In this document: positions 5,881-5,923 of the stretch, piece by piece
Layout: each line of letters opens with the position of its first letter
Numbering within the stretch: the first letter of the stretch is position 1
Source: Hyphomicrobiales bacterium
GTDB taxonomy: Bacteria; Pseudomonadota; Alphaproteobacteria; Rhizobiales; Beijerinckiaceae
DNA: 5,923 nt
Assembly (NCBI GenBank): GCA_028290085.1
Contig: JAQGKN010000027.1
Location: 1-5,923, forward strand
Direction of reading: 5' to 3'
Notes under the pieces: generated by a model
Seen by the model: the letters and a program-made list of their open reading frames with translations, nothing else
Told to the model about the DNA's origin: nothing
The model's database searches: none
Translations under genes and position numbers: made by a program

Positions 5881-5923
5881 ATGCCAGCCAGCGACGGTCC
5901 CCGCATTGCCCCCCGCGGCCCCG
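5881..5923 (+). CDS. Start of a truncated gene at the right edge, possibly a phospholipase/carboxylesterase
   Basis: An ATG at 5881 opens a frame reading MPASDGPRIAPRGP that runs off the window without a stop. GAGG (5868-5871) lies 9 nt before the ATG, good ribosome binding site spacing. The frame has an upstream TGA at 5815-5817 and no alternative start between, so the start is well defined if the gene is real. The DGPRxAP pattern faintly recalls the N-termini of alphaproteobacterial COG0400 alpha/beta hydrolases, which hydrolyse short acyl esters. With 14 residues visible and no catalytic motif in view, that family call is a guess; the presence of a gene start is better supported. Confidence 0.45.
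   Translation, partial: MPASDGPRIAPRGP

Overview
This is a 5.9 kb GC-rich stretch of bacterial chromosome. The codon bias, the MepM/Csd3-type envelope peptidase, the GluQRS sequence and the promoter style all suggest an alphaproteobacterium, most likely of the Hyphomicrobiales (rhizobial/Beijerinckiaceae-like). That assignment is an inference from sequence character, not from a database match.

Layout, left to right. Positions 1-454 hold no convincing gene. They look like a divergent control region. A strong minus-strand promoter (TTGACA, 17-bp spacer, TAGAAC, with an A/T-rich UP-like tract behind it) fires out of the left edge, probably toward a highly expressed gene or stable-RNA operon just outside the window. 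A strong bulged stem-loop lies at 201-229, and a candidate extended -10 for the rightward genes lies at 342-350. Positions 455-4736 hold three rightward genes: a membrane-anchored M23 peptidoglycan endopeptidase of the MepM type, an AEC-family (auxin efflux carrier-like) transporter, and an MFS transporter of the YnfM-like drug/metabolite efflux type. The peptidase and the AEC gene are 24 bp apart, and the MFS gene follows after 88 bp that contains a hairpin. Co-transcription of the first two is likely; inclusion of the third is plausible.

The MFS gene converges with gluQRS on the minus strand (4733-5665), which encodes the glutamyl-queuosine tRNA(Asp) synthetase. The two reading frames overlap tail to tail by 4 bp, and the palindrome CTAG supplies both stop codons. 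A 215-bp divergent intergenic region follows. The first 14 codons of a rightward gene then run off the right edge from an ATG at 5881; its N-terminus faintly resembles the COG0400 phospholipase/carboxylesterase family.

The genes do not form an obvious single pathway: one remodels the cell wall, two move small molecules across the inner membrane, and one modifies queuosine in tRNA(Asp). I see no mobile element, CRISPR array, tRNA or rRNA gene body, or defence system. The window looks like ordinary core chromosome. Its most noteworthy signals are the left-edge promoter, the compact stop/start architecture at two gene junctions, and a short patch of rare codons in the AEC gene.
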